64,000 bases of DNA from assembly GCA_013398015.1 (NCBI GenBank), contig VZRR01010834.1, forward strand, positions 705,370 to 769,369, in the 5' to 3' direction. This document shows, piece by piece, positions 1 through 12,118 of the stretch. Origin of the DNA: Oreocharis arfaki (taxonomy: Eukaryota > Chordata > Aves > Passeriformes > Paramythiidae). Below the pieces are notes generated by a model. It did not search any database. It was given only the letters and a program-made list of their open reading frames with translations, and was not told where the DNA came from. The translations under genes were made by a program, and so were the position numbers. How positions within the stretch are numbered: position 1 is the stretch's first letter; each line of letters begins with the position of its first letter.

Positions 1-932
1 AGAGACTTCAAAAAGGGTAATGCCATAAAATACTTGGGAATAATACCAGCAAGGGTCTGAAATACAATGGGAGGGAGCCTCACAATGGTTTGCCATATAA
101 AGATGCCCAGCTGCAGGGGGGAGTAGCGGCTCTGAAGGTCTGGTTCTGACCCCACTGAAGTTGGGTCCCTGTTGATGTTGGTTGTCATTTCAACAAACTC
201 TGTGTTTCTCTTGTATGGACACCTCATCTAGACAACCAGTTGTAGATGCTTTACCCCTTTGGGGGATATTATTAATAATATTTGAAGTATTTCAGGAAAG
301 AAAAGCACAAATGTGAGAAATAAAATTGAAGGCAAAATAAAATTGGAGTACAAAAGAAACTTTCGATATAGGTCATGTAGGAGGAATTAACAGAGAAAAA
401 TGTGAAAGCACTCATTTTGTAGATGCATAAATCCAGAGAATGGTCTGCTACAGAAGCTGGGAAAAGGCTCTACCACCTGTGTTCTCTAGTTCTAGACCTT
501 ACAAGCCATTATCTAAGAGATGGTAGAGAATAATCTTCAATTGGCAGGATTGGAGAAAGGATCAGCCCCTTTTCCTAACCTCTGTAATTCCTAATTGCTT
601 ATAAGTCTTTTATGTGTGAAAGTTATAAGAACACTGCCTGTCTCTGATTCTCCTGCAAATCTCTCACCAGCAAAAAAAAATTGTACCTTATGAATGAACT
701 TTGCTGTTTTTTTAAAAACCTATTAACTAAATTAGACAATATGAACTTGACTTACTATGACAGATCTGCTTTCTGTTGTCATAACATAGAGATGATACTG
801 ATTTTTCTTCCCCTTATAATTTCATTCTCAGCTCTTTCATGTAACCTATCTCCATCTCCATAAAGTGTGGTTTGGGTTTTTTCCCCAAGCTGGATCTATT
901 CTGGCACATCTCCTTATTCTGTTGTTTAAAAC
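1..932. other. non-coding stretch, nothing recognised
   Basis: AT-leaning unique sequence. The open frames are short and do not resemble known proteins. A phrase near 145-170 loosely resembles the amniote repeat better preserved near 45.0 kb, but the match is too short to call. Probably intronic or intergenic DNA upstream of FAM110B. Confidence 0.5.
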
Positions 933-1513
933 TGAGAATCAAATAATTGTTTAGGTTGGAAAGGACATTCAGTGTCACCAAGTTCAACCCTTAGCCCAGC
1001 ACTGCCAAGGCCACCATTAAATCATGTCTCTAAGCACGACATTTCCACATATTTTACATACCTCCAGGAATGGTGACTCAACCCTTTCCCAGGCAGCCTG
1101 TTTCAGTGCTTTTCATGAAATTTTTTTTCCTAATATCCAATCTAGACCTTCTGTGGCACAACTTGAGGCCATTTGCTCTTGTCCTATTGCTTGTTACCTG
1201 CGAGAAGAGACTGACCCCTCCTCCCTACAAGATCCTTTCAGGCAGTTGTAGAGTGTGATAAGGTCTACCCTGAGCTTCGTTTTCTCTAAGATTAACAACT
1301 CCAGCCCCCTCAGGTGCACCTCATAATACTTGTGCTCCAGACTTTCACCAGCTCCTTTGCCCTTCTCTGGACATGCTCCAACACCTCAATGTGTTTCTTG
1401 TAGTGAAGGGCTCAAGACTGGACACAGGATTCGAGATTCAGCCTCACTGGTGCCAAGTACAGGAGATCACTGCTTTAGTCTTGCTGGCCACGCTATTTCA
1501 TCCTCTGGGTAAA
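933..1513 (-). mobile_element. CR1 LINE fragment, 3' part, antisense
   Basis: The + strand reads as the reverse complement of a CR1 3' region. It opens with a degenerate tail and 'ttaggttggaaaggacatt', followed by the recognisable phrases 'ccaggaatggtgactcaac', 'cttgtcctattgcttgttacctg' and 'ctcaagactggacacaggat'. These correspond to the end of CR1 ORF2 and its 3' UTR. The copy is truncated at its 5' end, as is usual for CR1, and many substitutions have broken the frame, so it cannot encode a working protein. It is diverged relative to the copies at 21.1 and 27.3 kb. Boundaries are good to about 20 bp. Confidence 0.85.
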
Positions 1514-4500
1514 ATATCACTAACCCATTTAAATCCAAAACTCATTTAAAAAACATTCCTCCTCCTACTAGAGCCTGTCCAGATTGGTTTTCCCCTTTGG
1601 GAATTTTATGCAATGCCCAGTGACAAGCTTGGCTGCTTTGTTTGCCAGTGTGTATTCAGTAGGTGTCGCTTCTCTGGTTGATCCCTCTGTTAATCTTTCG
1701 CTAAGCCTATAGCCAGTGGGCAGAATTCCTTCCAGGTTACCTTCCTTTGGACTGCCCATGCTGCTTGTGCTTGAGGATGTCCACAGGGGAATGCTGGAGT
1801 TTTGAACCAGTAGGATAAGAGTTAGGAGCAAGCTAAAATACCTCGTATTGCTGTCCATTAAGCTTTTCCCCTCTGCACTTACAAGTAGTTAAACACCACA
1901 GTTTTGCAGGAACCATTGTTTTGTATAAACAGTTGTTGTGTTGTGCAAAGCATATAATCCCTTTTTAAAATTTTTTTAAGAACTACAGGAGAAAAACCAC
2001 AGATGTTGAGTCCAACAACTAGAAGGCAGTTTGTGTAGGTGTTGTTGCAAAGGAGCAGTTGGAGCTTGCCCTGCCTCCTGCTCCAGCCCTCCCCAAGGGA
2101 AGAGAGTCGGGGCTTTCTCCCTTTCCCCTTCCACTACCACGGGACCTGGCTACATTTCCCACCTTCCCGGAGCAAGCAACTACTTCCTCGAGGAGTTTTA
2201 CTCTCTTGAGTGTGGCAGGGTTGGCTCATTTGCAGCAAGGTGGGTTCTGTGCTGGCTTGACAGCCTCAGCGCCCGAGGTACCGTATTTATCATCAGTGGG
2301 CTCTGGCCGCGGCGCCGGCTTCCCCCCAGCATTTGTCAGCGCTGAGTCGAGGTGCTGGCGCGGCAGCGAGCAGCCTCCAGCAGAGATAATTCTTATCGTG
2401 TGTGCTGCTGGCTCAGCTCCGCTTTGCCTCACATGGTGACAATTTCTGCCTGCCATCAGTCCCCCCTTTGGATCCCAGTCATGCAGGCGGCAAACACGGC
2501 CAAAGGATGTGTGTTCATGCAGCTTTAGTGTTTGTGCCTTCAGTCTCCATCAGCAAACTTTGAGAAGGTGAATTCTTCTTCCCAGTCACTTTGCTCCTTT
2601 CCTAGCATATTTAGCATTCGATATCTCCTGCTCTGACCTTGTTCTTTAAATTGCATTGGGACTTGTTGTCTTGTTCGAGACACAGGAGAGCAGGAAAACA
2701 GTCAAGTGTGGAAAAACACGCCGTCGCTGTTCGCTGGGGTCAGAGCAGCACAAGTGACCTAAATTTGAAATGCTCCGTACTCCGTGGCTGATCCAGCGTC
2801 CTCAGGCTGCAGCCTGTCTGTCTGCTGCAGTTGCAGACCAAGAAGTGATTTTGTTCAGGAACAAGGTTTCCACCAATTTAATCTACTAAAATTTGGAGTT
2901 TGGAAATGTGGGGCAAAATGGAAGGAAAAAGAGAAAGCAAGAGAAAGAAATGCAGAAAAAGACAAGTTGTAACTGAGAAGCTTGAGTGAAGCACAAGATT
3001 TTGCATTTTGGTCGTACGGTGGGGTGTGTTTTGGCAGTTCAATTTGTTAATTTTCTAGAACAGGCATGAAATTGCTGTATTTATGTATATAAGAATTAAT
3101 AATAGCTTACAAAAGCAACACATTTGCTTTTTTTTGGGTGGGAGGAGAAACCAAGAGCTGCCTGAAGGCAAAACATTTCTAATTCCCTTTTAAAATTTAT
3201 TTTTGTTCTAATTTATTTAAGAGAGCTCAGCTTTCATTGTGTGTATTGCTGTTGCCCACACTGGTGCTGGAGGTGAGCATCTGTGCAGTCTGCATAAATT
3301 GATTCAGAGGGTGGCCGACTGTGCTTGGTGCTTCCTTCAGGTCACGGCTGCCACAGTTTGCTGCTGTCTTTTATGCATGCATGAGCACGGGCACACACAT
3401 CCAAGACGCGGGAGTGCGGGTTTGAGGAGCACTTGGCATCAGCCCCCACACCTGCCGGTTGTGATGCGTGCTCACAGAAAAACACAGAACAGAAAAAGCC
3501 AGGGAGGTTTTCCTCAGTAAGGTGAAGCTTGTAGGAGCATGCCTTGCATTGCTTTTGCTGTTAAAAGCAGATACTTTTTTTTTTTGTTGTTTGATTCTAG
3601 GCCACTAAATGCTCCTGACTTCTGTCCTGTCCACCAGTGATGGCACCAGTACCACAGGAAGGGAATGCTGTCATTCTCTCTTGGACAAGGGACAAACCCT
3701 GGGTTAGTGGTGATGATCCAGGAGAACTTTTTATAACTAATTTGAAAAATTTAGGGCTTTTTGGTAGGGGTTTTGAACACAACAGGAGAGAGGGTATAGG
3801 GTGGATCCCCTCCCATCTCTTTTTTTTCCTTAATTATGAGGAGTTCCTGAGTGGTTGTGCTGGTTGAACAATCCAGAGGAAAACAGCAGCATTCCTGCAG
3901 GGGCTTGCAAGAATTTATACTGAGTTTTTGCTGACACCTATTTTTATATCAGAGATGGCAAAAACATACTGACATATCTAGTCTATCTGCTTGTGAATAT
4001 ATTTCATTTCCATATGCATCCAGCCTTGCAGTGTGTTTGATAAGCTGGGTTACTTGTTTTAGCTCATCTGTGCTTCTCCCTTCCCCTGGAGCTAATCCAG
4101 AAAATGTCTTGAAAGAGAAGGTTTTGTGGGGGGAGAAGGAGCTTTAATTTGCATTATGAGGAAAATATGAAAAGTTTTCACAAGATGTGATGACTACGTT
4201 TGGTATCCTGTCGTTTTTGTTAGTCTAGAAGTGATTTTTTTTTCTCCTCTCTCCAAATCTGAGTGATCTGGGGGGATGGTGATCGTCTATTTTTCTTCTT
4301 TGGCATTTTAGTCTAGGAACTAAACAGCTTCTTTAATGAATAGGTTCACTCTCTGACAGTATTTCTGACATTTCCCACTTACTCTTATCTCCCCCATCCA
4401 TGAGGTAGATTTTATTTACCCTTTATAAAATGTTTTGTGTTATAAATAATGACATTTTGCTTAGGATCTTCATCCTTCTCTGCAGGAGATGGAGAAGTAT

Positions 4501-4621
4501 GCTGGGCAGGAAAGCAGTGATTTTTCTGGCATTCAGGATAAAATATATAAATAAATACTATAAACACACATAACACCCCTACATATATCTGAGTAATGTT
4601 TAAAAAGTATGTATTTTCGAT
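1514..4621. other. non-coding stretch with a CpG-rich patch
   Basis: No recognisable gene. It contains the CpG-rich patch listed separately at 2040-2460. A 96-codon minus-strand frame at 1568-1858 begins with a hydrophobic stretch but matches nothing I know (see findings). The rest is AT-rich with short homopolymer runs. Confidence 0.5.
2040..2460. promoter_or_regulatory. GC/CpG-rich patch, candidate enhancer, promoter or 5' exon
   Basis: GC and CpG density rise clearly above the AT-rich surroundings, with the peak around 2300-2370 ('ggccgcggcgccggc', 'gctggcgcggcagcgag'). A palindromic pair of GATA sites (GATAA-ttc-TTATC, 2385-2397) and an E-box (CACATG, 2430-2435) lie inside or just after it. 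Overlapping open frames on both strands follow from the low stop density of GC-rich DNA. It could be an upstream FAM110B promoter or first exon, or a distal enhancer. I see no clear TATA box or splice donor that decides between these. Confidence 0.3.
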
Positions 4622-5066
4622 TAGCGTATCCAGAGAAGGGCAGTGGAGCTGATGAAGGGTCTGGAGCCACAATGGGATGAGGAGGAGCTGAGGAAGCTGG
4701 GGTTGTTTAGCCTGGAGAAAAGGAGGCTCGTGGGGAGACCTCATTGCTCTCTACGATTACCTGAAAGGAGCTTATAATGAGCTGGGGGTCAGTTTCTTCT
4801 TCCAGGTAACCAGACAAGAAGAAACAGCCCCAGTTTGCCTCCCCGGGGTTTTAAGTTGGATATTAGGAAAGTTTCTTCACTGAAAGGGGGGAAAGCATTG
4901 GAACAGGCTGCCCAGGGCAGTGGTGGAACCACCATTCTTGGAAGTGTAGTGTGTGGATGTGGCACGTGGGGTTACAGCTTTAGTGATGAACGTGGTGGTG
5001 CTGCGTTAAAGGTTGGGCTCAATGATCTTAGAGGCCTCTTCTAACCTTAATGTTTCTATAATCCTA
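4622..5066 (+). mobile_element. CR1 LINE fragment, 3' end, sense
   Basis: A sense-strand CR1 3' segment starts near 'ccagagaagggcagtggag' and continues through 'gtttagcctggagaaaagg'. It then reads 'ggaacaggctgcccagggc' and ends at 'aatgtttctataatcc', a degenerate form of the CR1 3' terminal 8-bp repeat. Translation still shows FKLDIRKVSS, a decayed version of the conserved ORF2 C-terminal FxLDxRK segment. It is 5' truncated with several frame breaks and is inactive. Its wording closely parallels the copy at 43885-44280, so the two probably belong to one subfamily. Confidence 0.9.
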
Positions 5067-8000
5067 ACTATCTCTTCAGGTTTTAAGCTTTCTCCTGCAA
5101 CACTGGTATTAATGGCAACATTTCACATCTCAGTTACTTGTTTTCTGCTGGTGATGAATGAAAGAATATAACTGAGTTCAAGTGGGGAAGAAAGGCAGTT
5201 TCTTAAACTTTTAAAGTTTATGGATTAGTAAGGTAATGTAAAAAAAGATCACTGTCTTGTATAGAAGTTTTCGCTAGCAGCATGGTATGTATTTATCTTT
5301 TCAGTGCATGCATGGCATCTCATGAAAAAGGTGTAACGTTGATAGAATATGGTGCTTCACTGTGAAAATATAGTACTTATGTATTTATTTATCAATTTTG
5401 TGTGGTTTTTACTCCAAGTTATTGTGCTTCTCTGTACTTCAAGAGAACTGTATGTATGCGTGTAGGTTTTACATATTTACTGACATAAAATTCTTCAGAA
5501 AGAGCAGTAGTTGTTCACTTTGTGGACTGCGGAAATTAGGTAAATGTTCATACTTGTTAAATTTTATTTTTAGATACTGAGAAGAAAACAAAAAAGATTT
5601 ACCCAAAGATTGTGCCCAAAATTAGAATATTCTGTGTTTGTGCTGAAGTCCTGGAGCAATTATGAGAAACTAAGAGAATCGAACAAGAAGAAATACGCAG
5701 TTCTTTATTTTAAATACTGCCCAAATTGGTGGTTTTGACAGATATGTCTTGTTGACTATTGCCTGCCATACATTTTACAATACAAAGCTTAAAAACCTAG
5801 TTTTTTGATCTACCTACTCATTCCTATTTTATCTTATCCCTTTGCTTTTATCCATGTATTTTAATCGAGAACTCATAATGACATCCAAGCTTTCAAAAAA
5901 AGTTCACAAAATCAGCAATTTAATGCGTGGTTTGTCACTTTTACTTTCATGACAGCTGTAAGATAAATAAAATAATAAGATATTCACAGCACAAGGTCAG
6001 GCAGTTTTTGTGATAGTTGCTTTTCATGTAAGATTACTGCTAAAAAAGAGGGGAAGTGCTGAGTTACATAATTCGATAAAGTTTGACACTTAGAATTTGT
6101 GTTATAACAGCACTTCATAGGCTATAGATGGGGCTGTTTCAAGTTCTGTTGTAAATCTGACTTTACAAGGCTTTAATGTTCTGTAGGCTAATAAAAATCA
6201 CTCTAGGATTGAATGTGTGAAATAAAAAATTTGGTGGTTTTAATATATTTTAATGCTCAGGGTGTTTTGTCGTCTTAGTTGTTTTTTTCACCAAGATTGC
6301 ATTGCTCTTGGATTTTTGAATAAATCTTAAGCTTACCTTCATGTCTGAGGGAGGAGGGGGAAGAAAGAAAAGGAAAAAAATAAAAAGGCATCCCAAAAAT
6401 AGAAGTGTTGCATTTGCACAGTAAAGTTTAAGGCATCAACATGAGCATTTGGCACTGTAGAAAAGGGCATAAATATTGAGCATGAAATACAGTGTAATAA
6501 TAAGTGATAACATTTTCATATGGTTGAAGTATAGGCCTTCCAATAGCTACAAAGGATAAGCTGTAAGCCCCAGAAAGTCAGCTTTTCTAAAAGACTACCC
6601 CTGTGCATTGCACATCTCTCCTTGTTTGAAACATCTAGGGCATTAAGCAGGAGAGCAAACTTTCTGACCTGAAATTTTGAGGGTTTATGTTGTTTTTGCA
6701 TGGTATTGTTTGAAGGATTCACCTTGGGAGCTACTGTGAAAATGCCAACAGTTAGGAAGCGTGATTAAAAATATCCATCTCAATTCCACATAAGCAGCAG
6801 TGGCTGACAGGAGGAGCTAGCCCTCAGCCAAACGTGCTTCACTTTGCCATTTAGGCAGTCTTGATGCAAGACTGCCATAACAACCTGCCCCAGAAACCTT
6901 GTTCCCTTCCCTTTGTGGTAGTCCTGTGAGAGCAGAGAAAACTTCAGCTCAGGAATACTGTGTTAGCATTTCCCTCAATCCCCATGCTACTTTGTGATTT
7001 ATGGTAGTTGTGTTCAGTACTGGAGTAGTTTCTGGCTCTCTTGTCTAATCTGGAAGGAGTGGACTGTCACATGCAAGGGTGACACCAGCAAGGCTTTCAA
7101 TGGCCTCATCTGGGGCAAGTAAATCTGTGCAAGACCAGTAAACTTAAGGGCAGGAGGGAGCTGGGAGCAAACACCTACGAATTTTCTGGCAGAGATAACC
7201 AGGCTTGCATTGCAGAGGTGCACAAGAGACCTGCCAGGGATAAAAGGGAAAATCAGTTTAGGGTGAAAGCAGCTCCAAAAGGTCGTGTATCCTGTCACCT
7301 TGGTCCCTGGTGAGGTGGCCAGCTGCCAGCTCCTCCTATCCAGCTCCAAAATGGGCTTAAGTGAAGTTTAATACTGCTGGCTGTTTGTCTCATGTTGTTC
7401 ATTGTTCTGTACTGGCAATTGCAGAAATTAAGGATTCCAATATGGGGTAAAAAATCTGTTTCTTCAGGTTTTTAAGTATTGCCTTCATTCTGGATGTGTA
7501 AGAAGCTATGGTCCACAGCTTTCCTTGCAGTTAGCCTAGAAAGTAGCTTTTCTTTACGTTAGACACTGTTGCTTTGAGGTAGAGAGGGAGAGATAGAAAA
7601 CTTTGGGGAGTTGTGAAACTATGTCCCCCTCAGATTTACTCTGTGGTAAAAAAATGAAGGCTTTTTATCAGTGTTATTTTCACTATAGCTAGATCTTCAC
7701 TTGAACACTTGTATCCTGTATTGTTTACTCGTGTTTTCTTACTTGAGCCTAAAACTACCAAGCATCTGGAGACTTCTTTTCCTTAGCTCTTGTCCACGAG
7801 GAATTAGTGGACAGGAAGAGAGAGAAGTTCCTGCAAGAAGTAAAGCAAGGACAGAAGCTTCAGGAACTCCTCTTAGAGAAAGAGGATTAAGGTATCTTTG
7901 GTGGTATGAATGCTTTATTTGCCTCAATTTGCATCCCTTGAATTCGTATCGTACTGAAGTCATACTCTATCAGGCAGGACAGTCATTCAAGTGCACAGTA

Positions 8001-11000
8001 TTTTGAGTGTGCACAACAGCCAAATCCTTTTAAAATGACGATACCTGGTTGGAGTGTGTCTGGTTGTGTGTTAGAACTCTTAGATGTAGGAGGTTTTGTT
8101 TTGGGAAGTGTAAAATAATGTGCCTGCAGGCAGCTGTGCAGCTTTGGTGTGAGGACGACTGTGCTAGGTGCTTTCAGAGGTGTAAAACGGCAACAACAAA
8201 AAGAAGTGTGCTCATTTTAACCCTCTGTGCCTTCTGTAGTTTCATTGCAAAGTATGGAATCTCTTGCTTTATGCAGTTCCTATTCCTAATGGCGGTTTAG
8301 TTATGGGGCAGAAGCACAGACAGGTTTGAACACAGATCCGTTGTTTGCTTTGGTTTTATGTGCATTGGTATCAGCAGTGCATGGTGGATTGGCAGCACAG
8401 CAAGTCCTGTGATAAGAGCAAAAGTCTGGGCAGTAGACTGTCCCTGTGCTCCACCTTGAGATCTTCTGGGTATCTCCTGCTCTGAATGGGGTTGAGCATA
8501 ACATGAAGGGTATGTTATTACAGATAGTGAGAAAGCATCTGAGCAATTATTCTTCTTGAGAGGTGCTGGTCTGACTTGAAGGGAAAGGAGGGGGGCGGAA
8601 GCTGATCTGTGTTGGGATTGTGGTGCACAGTGGCTGCTTGTGGGTACCACCTCTGCTTGTGTTGTGAAGGTCCCGGGATAGATAAAGCCAGGTTTAGGCA
8701 CACACATTTTTTAATTACATAACCTTTTGGGGGTGGCTTTGTGTACTCATCTACTACCAGATGAGAAAATAAGAGTAGTCTTATTAAGCCTTTTGCCACG
8801 TGTTTGTTGAGGTTGTGGAAGCACACAGCGAGGGTTCTTTTGCATTGTGTAGAAAGTGAGTTCCTCCTTGGAGATCTGCTTATTTTTACTTTAGAGTGTG
8901 TGTACATTTAACTGAAGAACATGTGTTCATGCAGTTGTGCTATTTAAGTTAATGTAGGGTGACTCAGTGTGTATTCACTGCTGCGAGCCCACAGCGACTG
9001 CGACAGAACATTTTATTGTCTGTAGACAGTGCTAATAATGGTAGCACTGAAACAGCATTGTAATTTCACAAGACAATATTCTGTTCCCAGAACTGCCAAG
9101 TGACAAAGAGATTTGCCATTGTCAGTCAGGGGAACAGGAGCTGACCTGCAGTGCAAACAGTGCCCTCTGCTTCCACTGGGCTGGGCTGGGCTGGGCTGGG
9201 GTGTCCTGCCTCTCTCCGCTCCTGCTTCCCAGGACTTGCTCCAGAGTTTGTCACAGCAGTGAGCACCTCTGCAAAGCAAGCACTGCAGCAGTCAGCTGTG
9301 CTTAGAGCTGTTGTAACACAGCCACTTCTCAGGGTGATCCTTCTCTAAGCCTCTTTCATCCGACGGGTGAGCCACCCCCCTAGCATCTTGGCCAGCTGAA
9401 AGGGCTGGAGTGGGCAGGCACTGCTTTGTCTGCCCCTCACCTGTCTCTGCTCTGGTGCTTGGTCCCAGCAGGTATGCTGTTTGCTGAAGGAGAATTCGGG
9501 ATGGTTGTAGGGTTTTGCAGTTCATACGCTGTGGCTGCTGTAGCATTCCCATAATTCACAAAGCAGCGATTCAGAAGTGATGTGGTTTTGCATTGGTTGT
9601 GCTTTTCTTTACCATGAGTTTTGGTGGAGGGATTGTAGGATGAAAGCAATGTGACTGTGGTGACTAGTGGAGGGCAGCTGTGCTGTCTGTGTAGCTGAGG
9701 TATAGGTTATAAGTGCAAATAAATTGTTCATTATGAAATGAATAAACATTACAGATATATATTATTAATCTTCAGCACCACCTCTTATTGTGTAAAAACA
9801 ATAATAGTTTCCTTATCAAAAGAGTTGTTAATAATGCTTGGATCCTGAAAACAAAGTTTCGGAGGTGGGAGCTGTATGCATTTATTCTTTCATAGGAAAT
9901 AGTTAAAGTAAAACATTTCCACCCTCATAAGTACTCCTTTGCAGCAGGTTCCTGGGTTGCTGGTGTAATAGTCAGATTGGATAATGACAGCATAGACAAT
10001 CAGTTGAGAAAATGAACTGAAGAAGAGATTGTTGGCTGTGCAGAGACACTGGCTGGAAACCTCACCAACTTTAAACCACATTTGTAGTGTTATGGCTTAC
10101 ATCCAGTGTGGACAACACACGCAGTGCGAAGCCATTTGGAAATTTACTGGTGGTGAGCACGTTGATATTACCATTGCAAGGTTTGCTTCTATGCATAAGT
10201 GACTAACAGATAAGATAGCTGTGAATGCAGGCTCTGAGTCTTGCACTGAACATCTTTAAGATGAGAAGCCGCTGAGTACTTGCTTCTTTAATGGCTCCCA
10301 GCAGCATTTCCCAGGGGCCATGTGACAAAGTACCAGAGGGCTGGGCTTTGATTTCAGTAGCTTCATTATGGGGTTGTGCTTATCTCTTAAAATGGATCCT
10401 TTCAAAATGTAGTTTGTATTTTGTTGGGATAGTGAAGAAAAAGAGCTGATTTAAGGAAAATTGAATGGGGGAAGAGAGTCACATGTTTTGCAATGTTGAG
10501 ATTCCAGGCATCCTTGCTGTGAAAAACAGGAGTTTAATTACCCAGGTTTTGTGTGGGTTTGCTGAGTTGCTTTCGTTTGTTTGTCCTCTGTCAGTCTCTA
10601 ATAATGCTATTATTTACTTTCACTAAACAGAAAAAATTAGTTCAGTGATCTCTGTTGCTCAGTGTCTGCTGGGAGTACTGGTACTGAGTTGTATCACTGC
10701 AAGTATCTGTATGTTCTTGCTTGTACTCTTGGCAGAAACACTGGGGAGAGTCAAACAGCCTAACTCAGTATTGCTTGCATATCTTCTATTTTCTTTTGAC
10801 AAAATCATTGCATGGTTCTGCCTCAACATGATCTTCTGTGAGCTGCAAGGAGCAGATCACGTCATTATTATTGAACTGGCTGGTTTGGTCCATGTGATAC
10901 GTACCACAGAACTTTATGGAGTACCCTGGGCAATTTCCCTGCCTAATACATATTTTGGGGCATCAGAACATCTCCTTTGGTTCGACAGTTTCTAAATAGC

Positions 11001-11671
11001 AGTATTTGTTATACCTGTCACTTGATGTTGTCCTAGCATATCATGTGTGTCCCTGTGTGTCCCTGCATACCTGTATCACCAATACAGGGAATTTGAGGCA
11101 TGTGTTCAGCATGACAGCACAGAATGGCACAGCCTATCAGCCTTTTTGTTTAGCCTCTACTGACAGTTAAACACTGGCTTTAGCAACGTTTTATCCTTCC
11201 CACCCCCTTTCCTGGACTGGTTCCTTAATGCTGTACACAAAGCAGTCCTGCACAGCACTGCCTGTTAAGTCACTGCCTTGCTGAATAAGTTACAGGTGCC
11301 TGCTGCTAAAAAGGAAGAGATGATGCTTTTCTTTCTCTATATAGTTCTTGTTCTCCTCCTCATGTTTCCTTGATTTTCTCAAGTCTCATCCGGTTTTGTG
11401 TGCTGTTGGCAAGTAAATCACCGAGAGATGCAGAAAGCAGAAGAGAAGAGGAAATGCCCGGTGCATACTGAGAAGCAAATATTTCAGTCTTTCAAGCATG
11501 GAGAAAAGGAGAAATGGAAAGAGGTGGATATAGATGGTGATGAATTTAAACATGAATTTAAACACTTACTCGTTACTCTGTCTTCCATGTCTGGATCATC
11601 TGCTGGTGAGGAGAGGGTGAGACAAAGAAACACTGATTTTTGGCACCACTGAATCAGAGGTAGCAAGATAA
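5067..11671. other. non-coding stretch, nothing recognised
   Basis: About 6.6 kb of unique, mostly AT-rich sequence with no recognisable exon, RNA gene or transposon. The longest frames (up to 136 codons, 8297-8707 minus) look like chance frames. The frame at 10645-10995 starts at GTG and is merely hydrophobic. A short CTGGG run at 9176 is listed separately. Confidence 0.5.
9176..9200 (+). repeat. (CTGGG)5 microsatellite
   Basis: Five tandem CTGGG units in a locally GC-rich stretch. They create the short open frames seen here on both strands. Confidence 0.9.
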
Positions 11672-12118
11672 GATCGGAGAATCCTGTAAGTTGGAGGGGA
11701 CTTGGAGAGGTCACCTAGTTCTTCCTGCTGACCAGCCTGAGTCCCATCTGATCAGGTTGCTCAGGGCCGTGCACAGGATAGTTTTGAGCATCTCCAAGGA
11801 TGAAAGTCCAGCCGACCCTCTGGATTTCTGTTTCAGTGTTTCACCTCCCTGAAAATAAAGAGTTTAATCCCCTGTGTAAGGCTGTAGTAGCCCGTGTTGC
11901 AGCTCTGGTCAATGCTCCTCTCCCTCTCTGTGTGCCTTTGAGGACAGTCTGTGTCTCCTCCCATCAGGCAGTAGCAGATAGAGGGTAGGTCTCCCTGTAG
12001 CCCTCTCTTTTCAGGACTGTGCAAACACAGTGCCCTTACCCTCTCCTCCTATGCTCCTGGTCCTCAGCTGGCTCTGGTGAATCAACATGGGTCTGACGCT
12101 GGTCCAGGCAGCACGTCT
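11672..12118 (-). mobile_element. degenerate CR1 LINE fragment, antisense
   Basis: The + strand carries a diverged reverse-complement CR1 3' region. It reads 'gttggaggggacttggagag', then 'caggttgctcagggccgtg', 'catctccaaggatgaaag', 'caggcagtagcagatag' and 'gggtctgacgctggtccag'. The order matches one CR1 subfamily, including its 'ggcagtagcagg' segment. Heavy divergence leaves no reading frame. The boundaries are approximate, and the middle part (about 11830-11900) is the least certain. Confidence 0.7.

Noticed and set aside
10645..10995. 116-codon hydrophobic frame that looks like a membrane protein
   Set aside because: It begins at GTG inside T-rich DNA, which naturally yields Leu/Ile/Phe-rich translations. 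No family match.
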